A stretch of 64,000 nucleotides of DNA from Heterodera schachtii (taxonomy: Eukaryota > Nematoda > Chromadorea > Rhabditida > Heteroderidae): assembly GCA_023374025.1 (NCBI GenBank), contig SIJG01000132.1:1-64000 (forward strand). Reading direction: 5' to 3'. Made by a program: the position numbers and the translations under genes. Below are positions 22,934 through 35,900 of this stretch, in pieces. Under the pieces are notes generated by a model, which ran no database searches, had not been told where the DNA came from, and saw only the letters and a list, made by a program, of their open reading frames with translations. Every line of letters starts with the position of its first letter. The stretch's first letter is position 1.

Positions 22934-25317
22934 CTGAAAAATAACAAAGTTTCATTTTTAAACAAAATATTAAATTTGACAGTTTTTTAGTCTTAAAAAT
23001 AAATAAATAAATGAAAGAAAAAAAAATATTTATTCAACTGATTTCTATTTGTTTTTTTCGTAAAATCCCTAAAAATCTTGAATCCATCAATTCCACTGAT
23101 TGCTTTTGTATTTATAAAAATATTTACAACAAAAAAATGGCCAAAATATTTTTGTAAAAATTTATGGATCAATAAAATTGGAAAAACTCAAAAATACCAC
23201 AAAAAGAAGACCAATCAACAGGAGGAACAAAATGCCTGCAGTGCATGCCATCCTTTTCCACCACGGGATGGCTTTTGTGGGTAAAATTGCGTAAAATAAA
23301 ATAATCAAAGAAAAATCATAAAATTATATAAATAATAAATTAAAAAATGGAGGAAAAATGAGGCATTAATGAGGCAGATAGTGAGTCATCAGTTTATTTT
23401 AATTGAGAAAAATTTTAAATTTTTATGAAAAATTATAAAAAATACTGAGCAAAAACTTAAATATAAATTTGAAAATAAATATTTGGAATATTGACAAAAA
23501 TGGGGCATTAATTAAGTGACTACTGGTCAATTGGGACACTAATTGCAGAAAGCGAATCACATTATTAAGGTAAATCGAAAATTAACAACAGATCTTTTAT
23601 GTAATCCATTTTTAAATTCCGGTTCTAAAAAGAACCACAAATTTTGATGAAAGCGCACGGCTTTTTACTGTATAAACTACAGTAGGTTTATATAAATTAT
23701 AAATGGTACTTTTTAATGAATGAAGTGCTAATTGAAATGTAATTACACCCTGAGGGGTAAAATAATTTTAAAGATGAAATAAAATGAGCTCTCTTGAGAA
23801 GAGAATGAGTCATCATTTTTAATATTTAAAAAATTTTTTTATTTTTGCACAAATTATTCATATTAAATTTTAAGTATTTAATTTTACAAATAATTAAGTA
23901 ACAAATCAGAATAATTTTTAAATTATGGAACTTATTAAATATTAAATGAATTGCCGAATTTAATGCAAAAAGTTGGGTCCAAAAATTATATTTAATTAAT
24001 AATCCAAAAATAATACTAATAATAATGAAATTTTATTGCAAAATGATTCATAAAATATTTTCTGAATTGGAAGAATGATAAATGATTGCTTTGTCCATCC
24101 TTAAATACAATTATTTATTGTTGACCTGTCTTTGATGGTGCCCTTCACAGAATTCACAATACACTCATTACACTTACTCAACATCGGCATAATTTTGTAC
24201 AATTTCTCCCCCATTTTTTTAAATTTTGGCTTTGGGCAAATTGCCGACCCAACATATTAAATAATGGCATTTGTACTGAAAATTGAATATGGAAATTCCC
24301 ATGTTGGAGTGAACGAACTGTATACAATAGTCATTAGCCGGACTACAAATGTTAAATTAGAGGCAAATTATGTGGCAAATTTGGCATAAATTTAAAGCCT
24401 TTAAAAAATATAGCCGGCAAATATTTAATTTTAAAAAATTGAAATGCTCCCCAAAAATAGTTGCCAAAAAATTGTTAAAAGGGGGCAAAAGCACTTGAAA
24501 AATGGGAGAGAATTGAACACGAAAATCTCATCCAAAAAAAGGGAATGGAAACATTTTCCAATGGCACCGCACCGATCAGTCCGACCTGATCAGAGCAGCT
24601 CAATTCATTCACATTATTTTGCGGATGCCTTTTTTCAATCGCTCCGCAACTGCTTTCTTAAATATCCTTCTATTGTTTTCTGATTTAATTTTTCTCTGTT
24701 TCTGAGACTAAAAACGCGAGACCGAGAACCGAAAAAGCCGAGAAATTTCTTGAGTCGAAAATCGAGAACAGTGGCTCTCGCAATTCCTAGTAAAACGATC
24801 CAGCCCCGGCTGATATCATGGAAATTAAAATAATTTCAGCAATAATCCAAATTGGCCGGCGGTGCCTGTTAATACTCCTTCCTGAACATTCTTTTTAATT
24901 TGTTAAAGATCAAATATTATTAAGATATTTACAATTAATAAAAATAAATATTATTAATGAATAATCTAGACAATTCTGCTCTTCAATTTTTAAATATAAT
25001 TGCTTTTTTAAATTTATATTTAATTTTTATCTTTTTTTATACATTTACTTATTAAACAATATTTTCAAAAAATGTTTTTTTTATCATTTGGTTAATAATA
25101 TGCATAAATATCTAATGCTTTCCCACTGATTCATCTCACATCACCCAAATCACAATTTACATTCAATTGGAAATTACACCAAATGGACAAAATATTTGTT
25201 AATAAAAATTCCAACCCAGGAAAACGGCGGTTAAAAAAAACAAAATAAAATTAATATTATTAAAATTCAAAGTTTTTTACTATTTTAGCAAGCTTAAAGA
25301 TTAAGAAATATTTCAAA
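22934..25317. other. Spacer edge and inner right arm without a clear gene
   Basis: 23078-23290 holds weak exon-like pieces (hydrophobic frame on the minus strand at 23251). The palindrome right arm starts at 23649. 24420-25000 is the inverted copy of the dispersed repeat at 18310-18920. No other exon is supported. Confidence 0.45.
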
Positions 25318-26656
25318 ATGTGTCAGCCAACGCCTTTTTTTCTTCCGCTTTTCATCTTCAGCGCCCAACTGCTGTTGGCCGAGAATCTCGCTGGTATGAA
25401 CCAGGGGTGGAACCGGAATTTCCGGTTAGGATTTAGTAATTCCTGAGCTTTTCAGGCAGTGATTCCGTCCGACCCGGGTTTCTGAATTTTTTTTAAGTCT
25501 GATAAATTAAAAATTTTGGATTAATTTCGCAGTTTGAAAAAGGAATATTCTCACGATCATTAAAGCTCATTAGTGTATTAATTAACGATTAGGAAATGAT
25601 TTTTAATCAGTTTTTAGCGGGTTCAAATTCTAAACACCGTCGTCTGTTATATTCATATGAAATATTTAAAATAAAATTTAAAAAAATTTCCGAAGCTCTC
25701 AAGTGCAAGCAGGGATTCGAAATGCGACCAATGGTCGAACAACAAATGGACCCTGACGAATGTGTCGATGTTGCGTTTCCTCGATATTGTGAAGCCTCAA
25801 TTTGCACAACAGGTGATAATGAATGATAAGTGTAAGGCACGGATTTTTAGTGGTGGAAAAAATATTATATAAATCAATTAATGAAATATTATTAATCATA
25901 AAAAATGGCCAATGTCAAAAATGGTATAAAAATAAAATATCGGTTTTTTGTCAATGAACAAAAATGTTGCTTACTGTACTTACTGAATTATGTAGTACCC
26001 TCCTCTGTATTAGAATCCCTCTTTTGAGGGGGGGGGGTTGAAAAATAGAACCCCGGTGGCTACTAATTCAGTAAGTACGGTATTTTAAATTATTTTTTCG
26101 ATAAGGAAAATTTGATTTTTTTTTATCTCAAATCTGGAAAACTTTTTATAGTCTCAAAAAACTCCACTTCCTTAGAGTGTGTGTTTTTCCATTTTTAATT
26201 ACATTTTGAATTTTAAAAAATATTTTAATAAATTATTAAATTTATTGGACACATCGCCTCAGAAAATGTGACCTTCTCTATAATTCCTTTTAGAATAATT
26301 CATAAATTTTCTGTTCTTCATATACAGACAAATGAGCAACAACAACAAAAAACTCTAAAAATTTTCATATCTCAATAAAAAAAAATTATCCTATCAAAAT
26401 TAAATTTTTCGCATTTAATAATTCAACAATTTTTCAAGATGAGATGCCAACTTTTGCGGGCATTCATTGGAAATGTGTTGAAGAAAAAAATGCCACAGAA
26501 TGTGCCGAAAGATTGAAAAAGATTTATGAGAAAAATGGTGACCTAAAAAATATTACATGCCAATGCCATTACGGTGAAGAAGGTGAAGATTTTGGCAACA
26601 AAAACTTCACGCTTCCGCCGCCTGCCGACCCAGCGGACAAAGGTGGACGAAAATGA
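25318..26656 (+). CDS. Secreted cysteine-rich protein P, right palindrome copy
   Basis: Exons 25318-25393 (76 bp), 25696-25812 (117 bp) and 26439-26656 (218 bp) join in phase 1. They encode the same signal peptide, Cys-a and Cys-b halves as the left copy, with identical exon lengths. Cysteine order: one in C-K-Q-G, then C-V-D, Y-C-E, I-C, W-K-C, E-C-A, and C-Q-C. The frame is intact. Intron 2 carries the TA-flanked MITE at 25974-26080. Near-identity over exons with similar introns points to recent duplication or arm-to-arm gene conversion. Cys-b contains two G|GTGAAG sites in phase 1, so alternative splicing into the second module at 27143 is possible. Confidence 0.82.
25974..26080. mobile_element. 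TA-flanked MITE with poly-G core
   Basis: The ends CTGTACTTACTGAATTA and TAATTCAGTAAGTACGG are each flanked by TA, as in Tc1/mariner-type elements. A GGGGGGGGGTTGAAAAAT core is present. A degraded mirrored copy lies near 17185-17236. Confidence 0.7.
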
Positions 26657-27279
26657 GAGAGATTTGTGAAAAAATCCCGGAGAAAATCCGCAAAGTTTTT
26701 CAATTGCTTAAAACTAATTAGGGAAATTTGTTCCTTAATGAGAGTGTGCCGAATGAAACTTTGGACCATGAGAATTGTGTAGTGAAGTATAAATTTGGGG
26801 TCGTTTTGGTAAATTTCGGCTTTTCACACTATCCCATAAAAATTGCTAAAATTAGCAAAATAAAACAATACAATTAAGTTACAAATTAGCAAAAAACTTT
26901 AAAAAACATTTAATGCCGGCAAAATTTTTTGAAAACAGTCAGGAAAGAATTTTCCTTAAATATTACAATATTTCCTAAAATTTGTCGAGAATGGTGTAGT
27001 ATGGGGCGGAGTCGTTATTTAAAATAAAACCATTAATAGGAAAATTTTTAATAAATTTTTTTTTATTAATATTGAATAAATCAACCAAAAATTTAAATAT
27101 TGAAATTATTTGATAGCTCTAAAAGTGTTCTTTTTTGTTAAGTGCCAATGTGTAAGATTGGCATGATCCATTCGGCCAGCAAAAGAGGTCTTGTCGAGAT
27201 TGGAGTTTGCAAAAAGGATCACCATTATTGTTTTGCGGCAAACTGCTCAATAAAGGGTAAACACATATTGAGTTCGACC

Positions 27280-27385
27280 CAGGGGTGTTATTTTACCTGG
27301 TAAACCGGGCATTTGCCGGGTTTTTGGGGTCCGTGCCGGGTTTTTGAAATTGCCGGGTTTTTAGGTTTTGGCGATAACACCCCTG
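27280..27385. mobile_element. hAT-like MITE CAGGGGTGTTAT with an empty site in the other arm
   Basis: The 106-bp element has ends CAGGGGTGTTAT and ATAACACCCCTG. It is flanked by the perfect duplication GTTCGACC (27272-27279 and 27386-27393). The body is GCCGGGTTTTT units. The mirrored left-arm site near 15480-15490 is uninterrupted (AGGTCGAACTTAATG), which shows insertion after the palindrome formed. Confidence 0.93.
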
Positions 27386-27402
27386 GTTCGACCTGTACTT
27401 GG

Positions 27403-27609
27403 TAGTGCTGTTCGAGCCTGAAATTTTCTCGAGACCGAGAACGAGATTTGACCCCGAGACTTGAGACCGAGACCAAAAAAAACCCGAGATATTCCTCAAA
27501 CCAAGGCTCTAGACCATGGCTTGACCCCGAGACTTTAGACCGAGACCCAAAAAACCCGAGACCAAATTCTCGAGTCGAGACACGCGACCGAGAGTCTCGA
27601 ACATCACTA
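27403..27609. mobile_element. hAT-like MITE with TCTCGG repeats (right arm)
   Basis: Mirrored counterpart of 15175-15468. Tips TAGTGCTGTTCGAG and CTCGAACATCACTA; flanks GTACTTGG and GTACCTGC. Confidence 0.75.
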
Positions 27610-27993
27610 GTACCTGCTAGACCCTCCTGAACAGAGGGCTGCACGTAACTTGATTTCAAACGGAAATCCGTAATTACAGCAAATTCTCAGTTTACGGAAA
27701 CCCGTCATCCGTCATTACGGGGGTCCAAAAAGGCCGTAATTTCTGTAATCCGTAATTTACAAATTTTTTATCTTTTAAAAAACAAAACAAATTAGCTTGA
27801 ATCACTTCAAATTAAGCCAAATCATTAGTGATCAAATTAAAAAACAAAATGCCCAACTAATTAATTAATATGATAATAATAATAATTTAAGTGGCTGAAG
27901 ATGAACGATCTCTCATGGCGTGGTCATGTGCAAAAAGCAACGATGGCAGCATCTGTAAAGAGATTGAACAGAATGGCATCGGTGACTTCAAAG

Positions 27994-28346
27994 GTGCTAT
28001 GACTTTAGTCAAAAAACCATCAAATGAAAGTATTTTTTGATATAACTTTGCTCAAAAGCAACCAAATTTTTAATTCTTGGTATCATTAGATAGGCCTAAG
28101 TGTTTTCTATTATTGTAGAAAATTTCAAAAAGTTTCTTTAAATTTCAAGAAAGTTATGACTAAAAGTTCAAAAAAAAAAACATTTGCAGGATAATAGAAA
28201 ACACTTAGTGCTATCGAAAATACCAAGAATATAAAATTTGATCCATTTTAGACGAAATTATGAATAATTTTCTGTCAAAAATTTTCCATTTGATGGTTTT
28301 TTGACTAACGCCCATTTTGATGGTTTTTGACTAACGTCCCATCACC
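27994..28346. mobile_element. Hairpin element inserted in a coding exon
   Basis: The 353-bp element has ends GGTGCTATGACTTTAGTC and GACTAACGTCCCATCACC. It is flanked by the 9-bp direct repeat ACTTCAAAG (27985-27993 and 28347-28355). A 9-bp duplication is typical of Mutator-like elements; that assignment is inference. Confidence 0.85.
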
Positions 28347-28487
28347 ACTTCAAAGATGTCAAAATGTCTTGTGAATGCATATTCGGTGCTCGGAATGTTG
28401 ATTTGGCAAATGAGATGATGCTGGTTTATGATTTGTTTCCGCTAATGGTTGGAATCAAAATCACTGTTTTTACACATATGTTGGTAC

Positions 28488-29735
28488 TAGGGTTGGGCCC
28501 CCGACGTCGGGGTTGGAAAATTCGGGGTTCGGGGTTGTCGGGGTTGGAAGCGTCGGGGTTCGGGGTCGGGGTTGCCAAATCGTTCGGGGTTCGGGGTCGG
28601 GGTTCGGGGTTTTTCAATTTTTTTCTTATGCCATATAGTCAAAAATTTTATTAATTTTCATAATAATAATTTTATGTATTTTTATTTTTATCATATTTTT
28701 GTATAGAATTAATTATAAAACGAAAATTGCATTTTTTGAAAAATTATTATTTATTTTATCCATTATAAATTAAAAAAAATTAATATAAGAAAGTTATTGT
28801 GAAAATGAAAGGAATTTAGAGAAATCACCTTTCAAAAAAAATTATATGGAATAAAAATAATGGATTTAATAAAAAAAAATCAAAATTTTTTGGTTTTTTT
28901 TTTGTCATCTTTTTTTCTGGCACGTTTTTTCTAAAGATCTTCAGGGAGAAAGGGTCCGGCGGTGCCGATAGGCGCCGCCGGGAAAAATTTTGAAAATTTG
29001 AGTGAGATTTGTTAACAGATTTTGTCCAAAAAATTCATAAATTTTTTCGATTTTAGCAAAATTTTTAGGTTTTTTTTTGGGATGCCGGCGATGCTGATAG
29101 GCAGCACCTGGCGAATTTTAAAATTTAAGCTCTATTTTCGAGCAAATTTTCGCAAAAAAATCTTATGAATTTCCGGGAAAATTATGTTTTTTTTTCTTGA
29201 TATTTTGTCAAAAATATTTTAAATATATTAAATTTCCATGATTTATTCAAGGAAAAATTTTTAATTTTGACGAAAGGAAAATTGGCTTCAATTCGTAAAT
29301 AAATATGCCACGGATGATCGATTTCTGGGTATTTTTTATTTTTGTTTAAAAAATTCTATTAATCACAAAAAAATAAATTAAAAACAAAACTGTCACCAGG
29401 AATCGAACTCATGGTAGACAGAAATGCCAGTGTTGGACACACTAACCACTACACCACAATACATATGAACTAACCCAAAGCAAATATGCTTTTTTAATAA
29501 AAATTTGGCAAAATGGTTAAAAAATTCAAATTTTGTATAATTTTTTTTGTCTTTTCTCTCACAAAAATGCCATTCTTAGGGGTGTATATTTAACCCCGAC
29601 CCCGATCGGGGTTAAGGGTCGGGGTTCGGGGTTGTCGGGGTTGGAAGCCTCGGGGTTCGGGGTCGGGGTTTTCCCCGAAAATGGCCAAAAATGTCGGGGT
29701 TCGGGGTCGGGGGCGGGGTCGGGGGCCCAACCCTA
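28488..29735. mobile_element. hAT-like element, CCCCGAACCCCGAC family (inverted copy)
   Basis: TAGGGTTGGGCCCCCGACG and GGGGGCCCAACCCTA ends with the perfect duplication GTTGGTAC (28480-28487 and 29736-29743). It contains the tRNA-like stretch and GC hairpins (28959-28981, 29085-29110). Oriented opposite to 8992-10545. Confidence 0.93.
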
Positions 29736-29743
29736 GTTGGTAC

Positions 29744-32700
29744 TTATGCAAGTTTAGGCCACATAACAAATTTTTTTGGTTTTTAATGATAAAAACGTGT
29801 TTCCAGAAGTATTCGGGGCCGCTGAGCACGAATATGACATCCATTTCGACCAATTCTGAATCCAGGACCCGGACTCGAACAAAAACTCGAAAATTTTTTT
29901 GGTTGAAAATTCACATTTATTGCCCAAAATTGATTTAAATCTACTACATAATAAAAATGCAACAGTCCATAAATTCAATAAAGTTCACACCTAACATATA
30001 AAATAACTTAGAATTCAACCCAAACAAATGCGAAATTTGAAAAATAAATTTGTTTTTCGACTTTTCGTTCGAATCCGGGTCCGGGGTTCATGAATTGGTC
30101 GAAAAGGATGTCATATCCGTGATCAGTGGCCCCGAATACCCCTGGAAACATGTTTTTATTTTTAAAACAAAAAATTTTTATGTGGCCTAAACTGCATAAG
30201 TACCCATATGTTTTTTATGGCGGGGCGGAGTCATTATTTAAAAAACTATCGTTATTAAAAAAAAAATTCTTTTATGAGAATTTATTTATAATTTTGCTCA
30301 AAATCAACTAATTAATATCATTTGTTAGCTCTCCTAATTGTTCTCTAAATTAGGCTGCAAAATTTCCAAAAATTTAGTTAAAGTTTCAAAAAAAATGACT
30401 AGAGGAACTAAAAAAATTAACAAATTTTTTGAAATTTTGCAGGGAACTAGAGAACATTTAGGGCTATCGAAGATAGCAATAATAATTAAAATTTGGTTTC
30501 TTTTGAGCAAATTTATAGGACAAAATTTTAATATATATTTTTTGTAATGTTTTTGGCCAAAATGTAGAATTTTGAGTCCATTAGAGTCCGTAATTTCTAA
30601 ATTCATTCAATTAAGCCATGATTCTTGGTTTTGGCAGCAATCATTGTTTGCAGCAGAAGACGCAAATGAGCCAAAGATGTTGGATTATGAAAGAATATTA
30701 TTAAAATATAAATTTAATTAAAAAATTATCATTTTTTTTAATCTTTTTATTGTTTTTGGGTATTTGTATAAAATTTTGCATCTAACAAAAATTGCGTTCG
30801 AATTTTTTAAATTGTTACTTTAAATCATTAAAATTGGCGTTGAACATAAATAGGTATCATTAGCAAATTTCAAAATTTCACCTCTTTTTCGTATGGTTTA
30901 TTTTTGTGCCCAAGGGCATATTTCAATTCCCCCGTCGTGTCTCAGTTATGACGTCACATCGTGTAAAATTTTATTCCAATTTCCATCATTCACTTGCCAA
31001 ACTTCAAAAAATTTATTAAGTTTTTGAAAAGATGACAATTTTACTCAGCTTTTTGGCTTGAACTTTTGAAAAATTTAATAAATTTTTTTGAAATTTGGCA
31101 AGCTAATAACGCAATCCAAGGGCTATCGTATGGATATCAAGGTTGTGCAATTTGGTTGCGTCTGAGAAAAGTTATGAATGAGTTAATTTAGTCAAAAATT
31201 TAGCAAAATTTTCACTTTTCGTCGATCGACCCACCACGTTCACGACGTCTCATTGATTTAGGACCAACTTTTACGACAAAAAATCGTGAATATATGATAC
31301 AACTCTGTTTCAATTCAATCTACATGCTATGATGTTAAATTTGTTTATCCGACCCCATGAAAACACAATTATAATGATTTATGGAAATTAATTGTTAAAA
31401 ATTTATAAATAAATATTTTAAATTTAATACATTATGGGTGTCCAATTAATATAAAGGCACTAAAATTAGCAAGCTAAAAACAATGGATAAACAAAAAAAG
31501 AAAATAGGAACAAATTAACTTATGTAAAATACCAAAAACCAAAAAACAATTTACAATTTTTATTTAAATCTTCAAATACAAATGTTTTTCTTATAGAAGT
31601 TTTAATCTCAAATATGCTAACATTTTAACTATAATTGTAAGGCTTAGAATTATTTGTGTAGAAAAGCATTAAAAATGCATCAAAAATCTTAGTAAAAATT
31701 ATTTTTTGAACATTTTTAGATCTTTGGGAAAAAGTGTGACCGTTCGAATTGAGAATTTTTTGAAAAAATGGCGAAATTTTTCTAATATAAATGAATGAAA
31801 TGCCAACATTTTTTGTGCATTTCTGGCTTTTTCAGTGCAGAAAAAATATGCATATGCATATGCTAATTCCGAACCATTTTAATTATCAATTATCACAAAT
31901 GCCAAAATGAACTGAATTTTTCACATTTATTTTCTTCCCTTTTTTTTTGAAAAAAAATTTTTTCTACGAATTTAGCCAAAAAATTTAATCTAATCTTTTG
32001 ATCGTAACTTTTTTCTTTTTTTACCAATTTTTATAAAATTTATGGTATTCGGAAGCATTAAGTGTTTAGAAACTATCATTAAGCAGATGTTAAGCGACTA
32101 AATAATTCTCCAACGAGTTAAAAAATAAAACTCATGAAATTCACATCTTTTTCAATTTTTTGCATAATAAAAATTATAACTCTTTGGAGAATTATTTAAT
32201 CGCTTAACATCTGCTTAATGATAGTTTCTAAACACTTAAAGCTTCCGAATAACATTAATTTTATAAAAATTGGTAGAAAAAGAAAAAAGTTACGCACAAA
32301 AGATTAGTCCGTCGGCGAGTCGAACTGTTCCCTAATTATGCAGTATAGCAGCAGGGCTTATGAATTTTTTGGGAGAAAATGATGATATTAGCTTTCATTT
32401 TCATTAGTTCCATTTGAAATCCCAAATAAAATGGTTATTGGATTCGTCATCATTGGAAGCCATCAGCAGCAATCAGCGGCAAACACACAACAAAAGTACA
32501 CCCATTTTCAAAACGATTTACGAAGAACAAATTTTCATCATTTATATCCAATCTGTATATTTTTTCATTACCGTTAATGGATAAAAATGTAAAATTATTA
32601 TTTTTGGTTTAAATATTTTTTTTTTATTATATATAATTCGTTTTTTCTTTATTCCATGGTTTCTATTTGGTCCCGGTTAACATTTTGTCTTGATTAATCT

Positions 32701-32930
32701 CATTTCTAATTCAAAAATTGGTAAATTTTGTGCTAAATTTGTTAATAAAATACCACTAAATTACTGAAAATGAAAAATATTGTTTTGAATGTTTTTAATA
32801 AATTTCATTCCAACTTAAACTCAATTATTTTTCTGAATTATTTTACACTAAATTATCCATTTTTCAACTGATTGAATGTTGTGATTTGGAAAATTTTAGA
32901 TCGAACCCTTTCTTTGTACTGCTTGAAAAA
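29744..32930. other. Outer right arm and upstream region of gene C
   Basis: Contains hairpin-group elements at about 30225-30600 and 30990-31230 and a further inverted pair at about 31995-32300 (GCATTAAGTGTTTAGAAACT mirrored). Homology to the left arm ends near 30720. 32440-32520 is the conserved block that precedes the seven-exon genes. No exon is supported. Confidence 0.5.
31995..32300. repeat. Inverted repeat upstream of gene C
   Basis: Arms share GTTAAGCGACTAAATAATTC with GAATTATTTAATCGCTTAAC, and TACCAATTTTTATAAAATT with AATTTTATAAAAATTGGTA. The loop is about 50 bases. Probable foldback element. Confidence 0.75.
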
Positions 32931-35900
32931 ATGGTTGCGGTTCGCCAAGCTGTCCTCGTCTGCATCCCATTGCTCTTCATTGTCTTGAATATCCCTTCTA
33001 TTCATCTGCAGTTGAGAATCGGATCCTCGGGCCAATCCATCCATGCATGATCCATGGATCACTCACTAATCCATGGATGAAAAAATACATTAAATCCGTA
33101 TTAGTCGTTTTTCAGATTTCAAATCCCTAGGGGGATTGACAAATGTACTGATAAAATTTTTTGTTGATCAGTATGTATATAATATTAAAAAAAAAATCAT
33201 TTCCAATTGAAAAAAGAAAATTTTGTTGAAAGAGTTTTTGATTTCTACAAAATTTTACTATTATATTTCATTTATAGAAATCCAAATATTTTATGAGAAG
33301 AAATTTTTTAAAGCCATCAATAAAGCCAAAAATATCCTTGACATCAATCACTGTGGAGCTAGATTGTAATTTATTGGTTCACGGCGGGGATCAGGCAAAA
33401 ATAATGATCATCGCGGATCATTTTTGATCATGATTGTTTTGCATAGAAGAATCAATCTGAGCTTGATCTATGTAAATCCGACTACATTGCATCCCGTTAT
33501 AACAATGGATCGGAGGTGACCCGAGGATCCTCCAAATCCCTTATAGGAATACGGCTATTGGACTTTGGAGTTGGACCATCGGTTGATCGCTTACGACGGA
33601 AGGAGACGAACCTCATTGGAAAACAGTAGAGGAATAGCAAGCGATATGGGCACAGTTGCAGGAGGAGCCGCAGCATTTGGTGCCGTAGTTGGCACAATCA
33701 TTTTGCCCGGTCTTGGCCTGGTAGCCGCTCCGATTGTGGGTGCAGCAGTCGGATCACTGATTGCTGGTGGAGTTGGAGCAGTGGGAGGAATGTTTTACAA
33801 TTTTGGCAAAACAATCGCCTGTGATGTGCGTAGGGGAATGGAGAGAAAGGAATCAAGGGATAGAAGAAAAGCATGGTGGATTTATGAAAATGCTTAATCC
33901 TTTTTTTATGATTTTTGCAAGAGCGGAGTGAAACTTGGGGATATGCGCCAGGGCGCCGTTTCGGTGCCAAAATTTCGGCGCCAGGGCCGTTTCGGTGCCA
34001 AAATTTCGGCGCCAGGGCCGTTTCGGTGCCAAAATTTCGGCGCCTGGGCCGTTTCGGTGCCAAAATTTCGGCGCCAGGGCCGTTTCGGTGCCAAAATTTC
34101 GGCGCCAGGGCCGTTTCGGTGCCAAAATTTCGGCGCCAGGGCCGTTTCGGTGCCAAAATTTCGGCGCCAGGGCCGTTTCGGTGCCAAAATTTCGGCGCCA
34201 GGGCCGTTTCGGTGCCAAAATTTCGGCGCCTGGGCCGTTTCGGTGCCAAAATTTCGGCGCCAGGGCCGTTTCGGTGCCAAAATTTCGGCGCCAGGGCCGT
34301 TTCGGTGCCAAAATTTCGGCGCCAGGGCCGTTTCGGTGCCAAAATTTCGGCGCCAGGGCCGTTTCGGTGCCAAAATTTGTTAAAAGTTTTCGTCGAAAAA
34401 AATCTGCAAATTTTGCGCAAACCTTAATTTTCTTATAAAAAAAATGATATTATGCCATAAAATTTTTAAATCGTCGGCGTCAAGACCGCCGAAATGACCT
34501 GCTCCCGAAACTTGATGATTTTACGTTTAAGACCATGTGTCCGCATAAAACTGCATGTTATCGCCTTGAAAGTGATGTTTCATGGCTATGTTGCACGCAA
34601 AATTTCAAACGGAAATGTGTCAAGGATTTTTCCGAGGTAACCAAAGTGTTGACAGAAATAATGTTTAAATTGAAATGTAAATTTTAAACCAAATTTATTG
34701 CTAACAAATGTTTTTTTATATTTCATGAAAATGTAGTAAAAACAAATTAGAATTTTTCATCGAAACAAAGAATAAAAAATCTATAAACCATAAAAAAATT
34801 TTTGTTCAGCTCAAATTAAAACATTAATTTTAAAAAATAATTTTTAATTAATTGAATTTTTTTATTTGTTAAAAATTTTTCCCCAAAATTTTATCATACA
34901 TATAATTTTGAAAAATTTCCAAGGTTTTTTTGTGGGATAAATTATGAATACATGGCTCAAAATTATATGGACTAAAAAAAGCTCAATAATGAACCAAATA
35001 AAAATTGCAAAAATATAAGTCTAAATTCTCAAAAATTAAAAAAAAAGTATTTATCACAAAATATTGTTTAGATTTATATTTATATACCAAAGTTAAATAT
35101 TTCTACTAAGATTGAGGCGATGTATACGACCACAACCACAACTACGACTCCAACGCCGGCTCCTGTTGTCGCAACGGTTGGTTAAAAACAGAAAATTGTT
35201 ATTGCTTTAGGTAGGGTTGGGCCCCCCGACGTCGGGGTTGGAAAAGTCGGGGTTCGGGGTCGACGACTAAATTTGTCGGGGTTGGCTGGAGAAATTTAAA
35301 AAATGTCGGGGTTAGACACCTTTGTCGGGGGCAAAATTTTCATAAAAAGTCGGAAAAAAGATAAAAGAAAAAGTTCCAGAACAAAAAAAGTCTTAAAAAC
35401 TCATTTAAAGACATTTCCATCTTATTTGAAGTGCAATTGACGACTTTCATAAAACCCCGACATTTCGGGGGCCCAACCCTAGCTTTAGGAACAGAGCAAA
35501 AATTGAAGGATTCAATTTCCAAAAATAATTTTCCTCTAAAGTTTTAATTTTTGGTCAATCTTTAATAATTTAATTCATTTTGAAAAATTTTTTTTTTGAA
35601 ATTGTTTCCTCTTATTTTGATTGTTTTAGATGAAAAAATTTGTCTGAAAATAACTGATATTGTATCAATTTCAATTTTATTTTTTTCTACTAATTAGTCT
35701 TTTTTTATTTGCGCAATTATTATAATAAGGTGCATAATGAATAAATTTTCTTTTAGTTTTTTCCAACTTGGACAGAGACATTTGGACACGGACTATCAAT
35801 AAAGGTAGTTGAATTCTAAAAAGTTGGCACTTTTTTGCAATAAAAATTGCCCTTTTGTGCAAATACTTCAGAATTGCGGTCCCGACTAAAAAATAAATTT

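Larger units (their letters stand above)
27143..28465 (+). pseudogene. Second cysteine module of the right palindrome gene, split by an insertion
   Basis: The Cys-a exon 27143-27256 is intact: V-P-M-C-K-I-G-M-I-H-S, then V-C-K-K-D-H-H-Y-C-F-A-A-N-C. The Cys-b exon opens at 27892 after TTTAAG (V-A-E-D-E-R, W-S-C-A-K-S-N, I-C-K-E-I-E) and reaches I-G-D-F-K at 27993. A 353-bp hairpin element follows. The frame resumes at 28347-28355 with V-K-M-S-C-E-C-I-F-G. Both sides of the insert carry ACTTCAAAG, so the original exon is evident from the duplication. Reading through the insert gives an early stop (E-S-I-F-stop), so the protein loses its C-x-C. No signal-peptide exon is seen for this module. 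Confidence 0.72.
23649..30720. repeat. Right arm of the palindrome
   Basis: Inverted counterpart of 13886-19703. It is longer mainly because of insertions at 27280-27385 and in the 28470-30215 interval, which includes the 1.25-kb hAT-like element at 28488-29735. The gene P exons, the P second module, the TA-flanked MITE and the TCTCGG MITE occur in mirrored order. Confidence 0.9.

Noticed and set aside
27288..27659. 123-residue minus-strand frame
   Set aside because: Spans two adjacent MITEs in the right palindrome arm and has no conserved counterpart in the left arm.
33698..34438. Six frames of 150-240 residues over the 31-bp repeat
   Set aside because: Repeat artefact lying in an intron between two phased exons of gene C.
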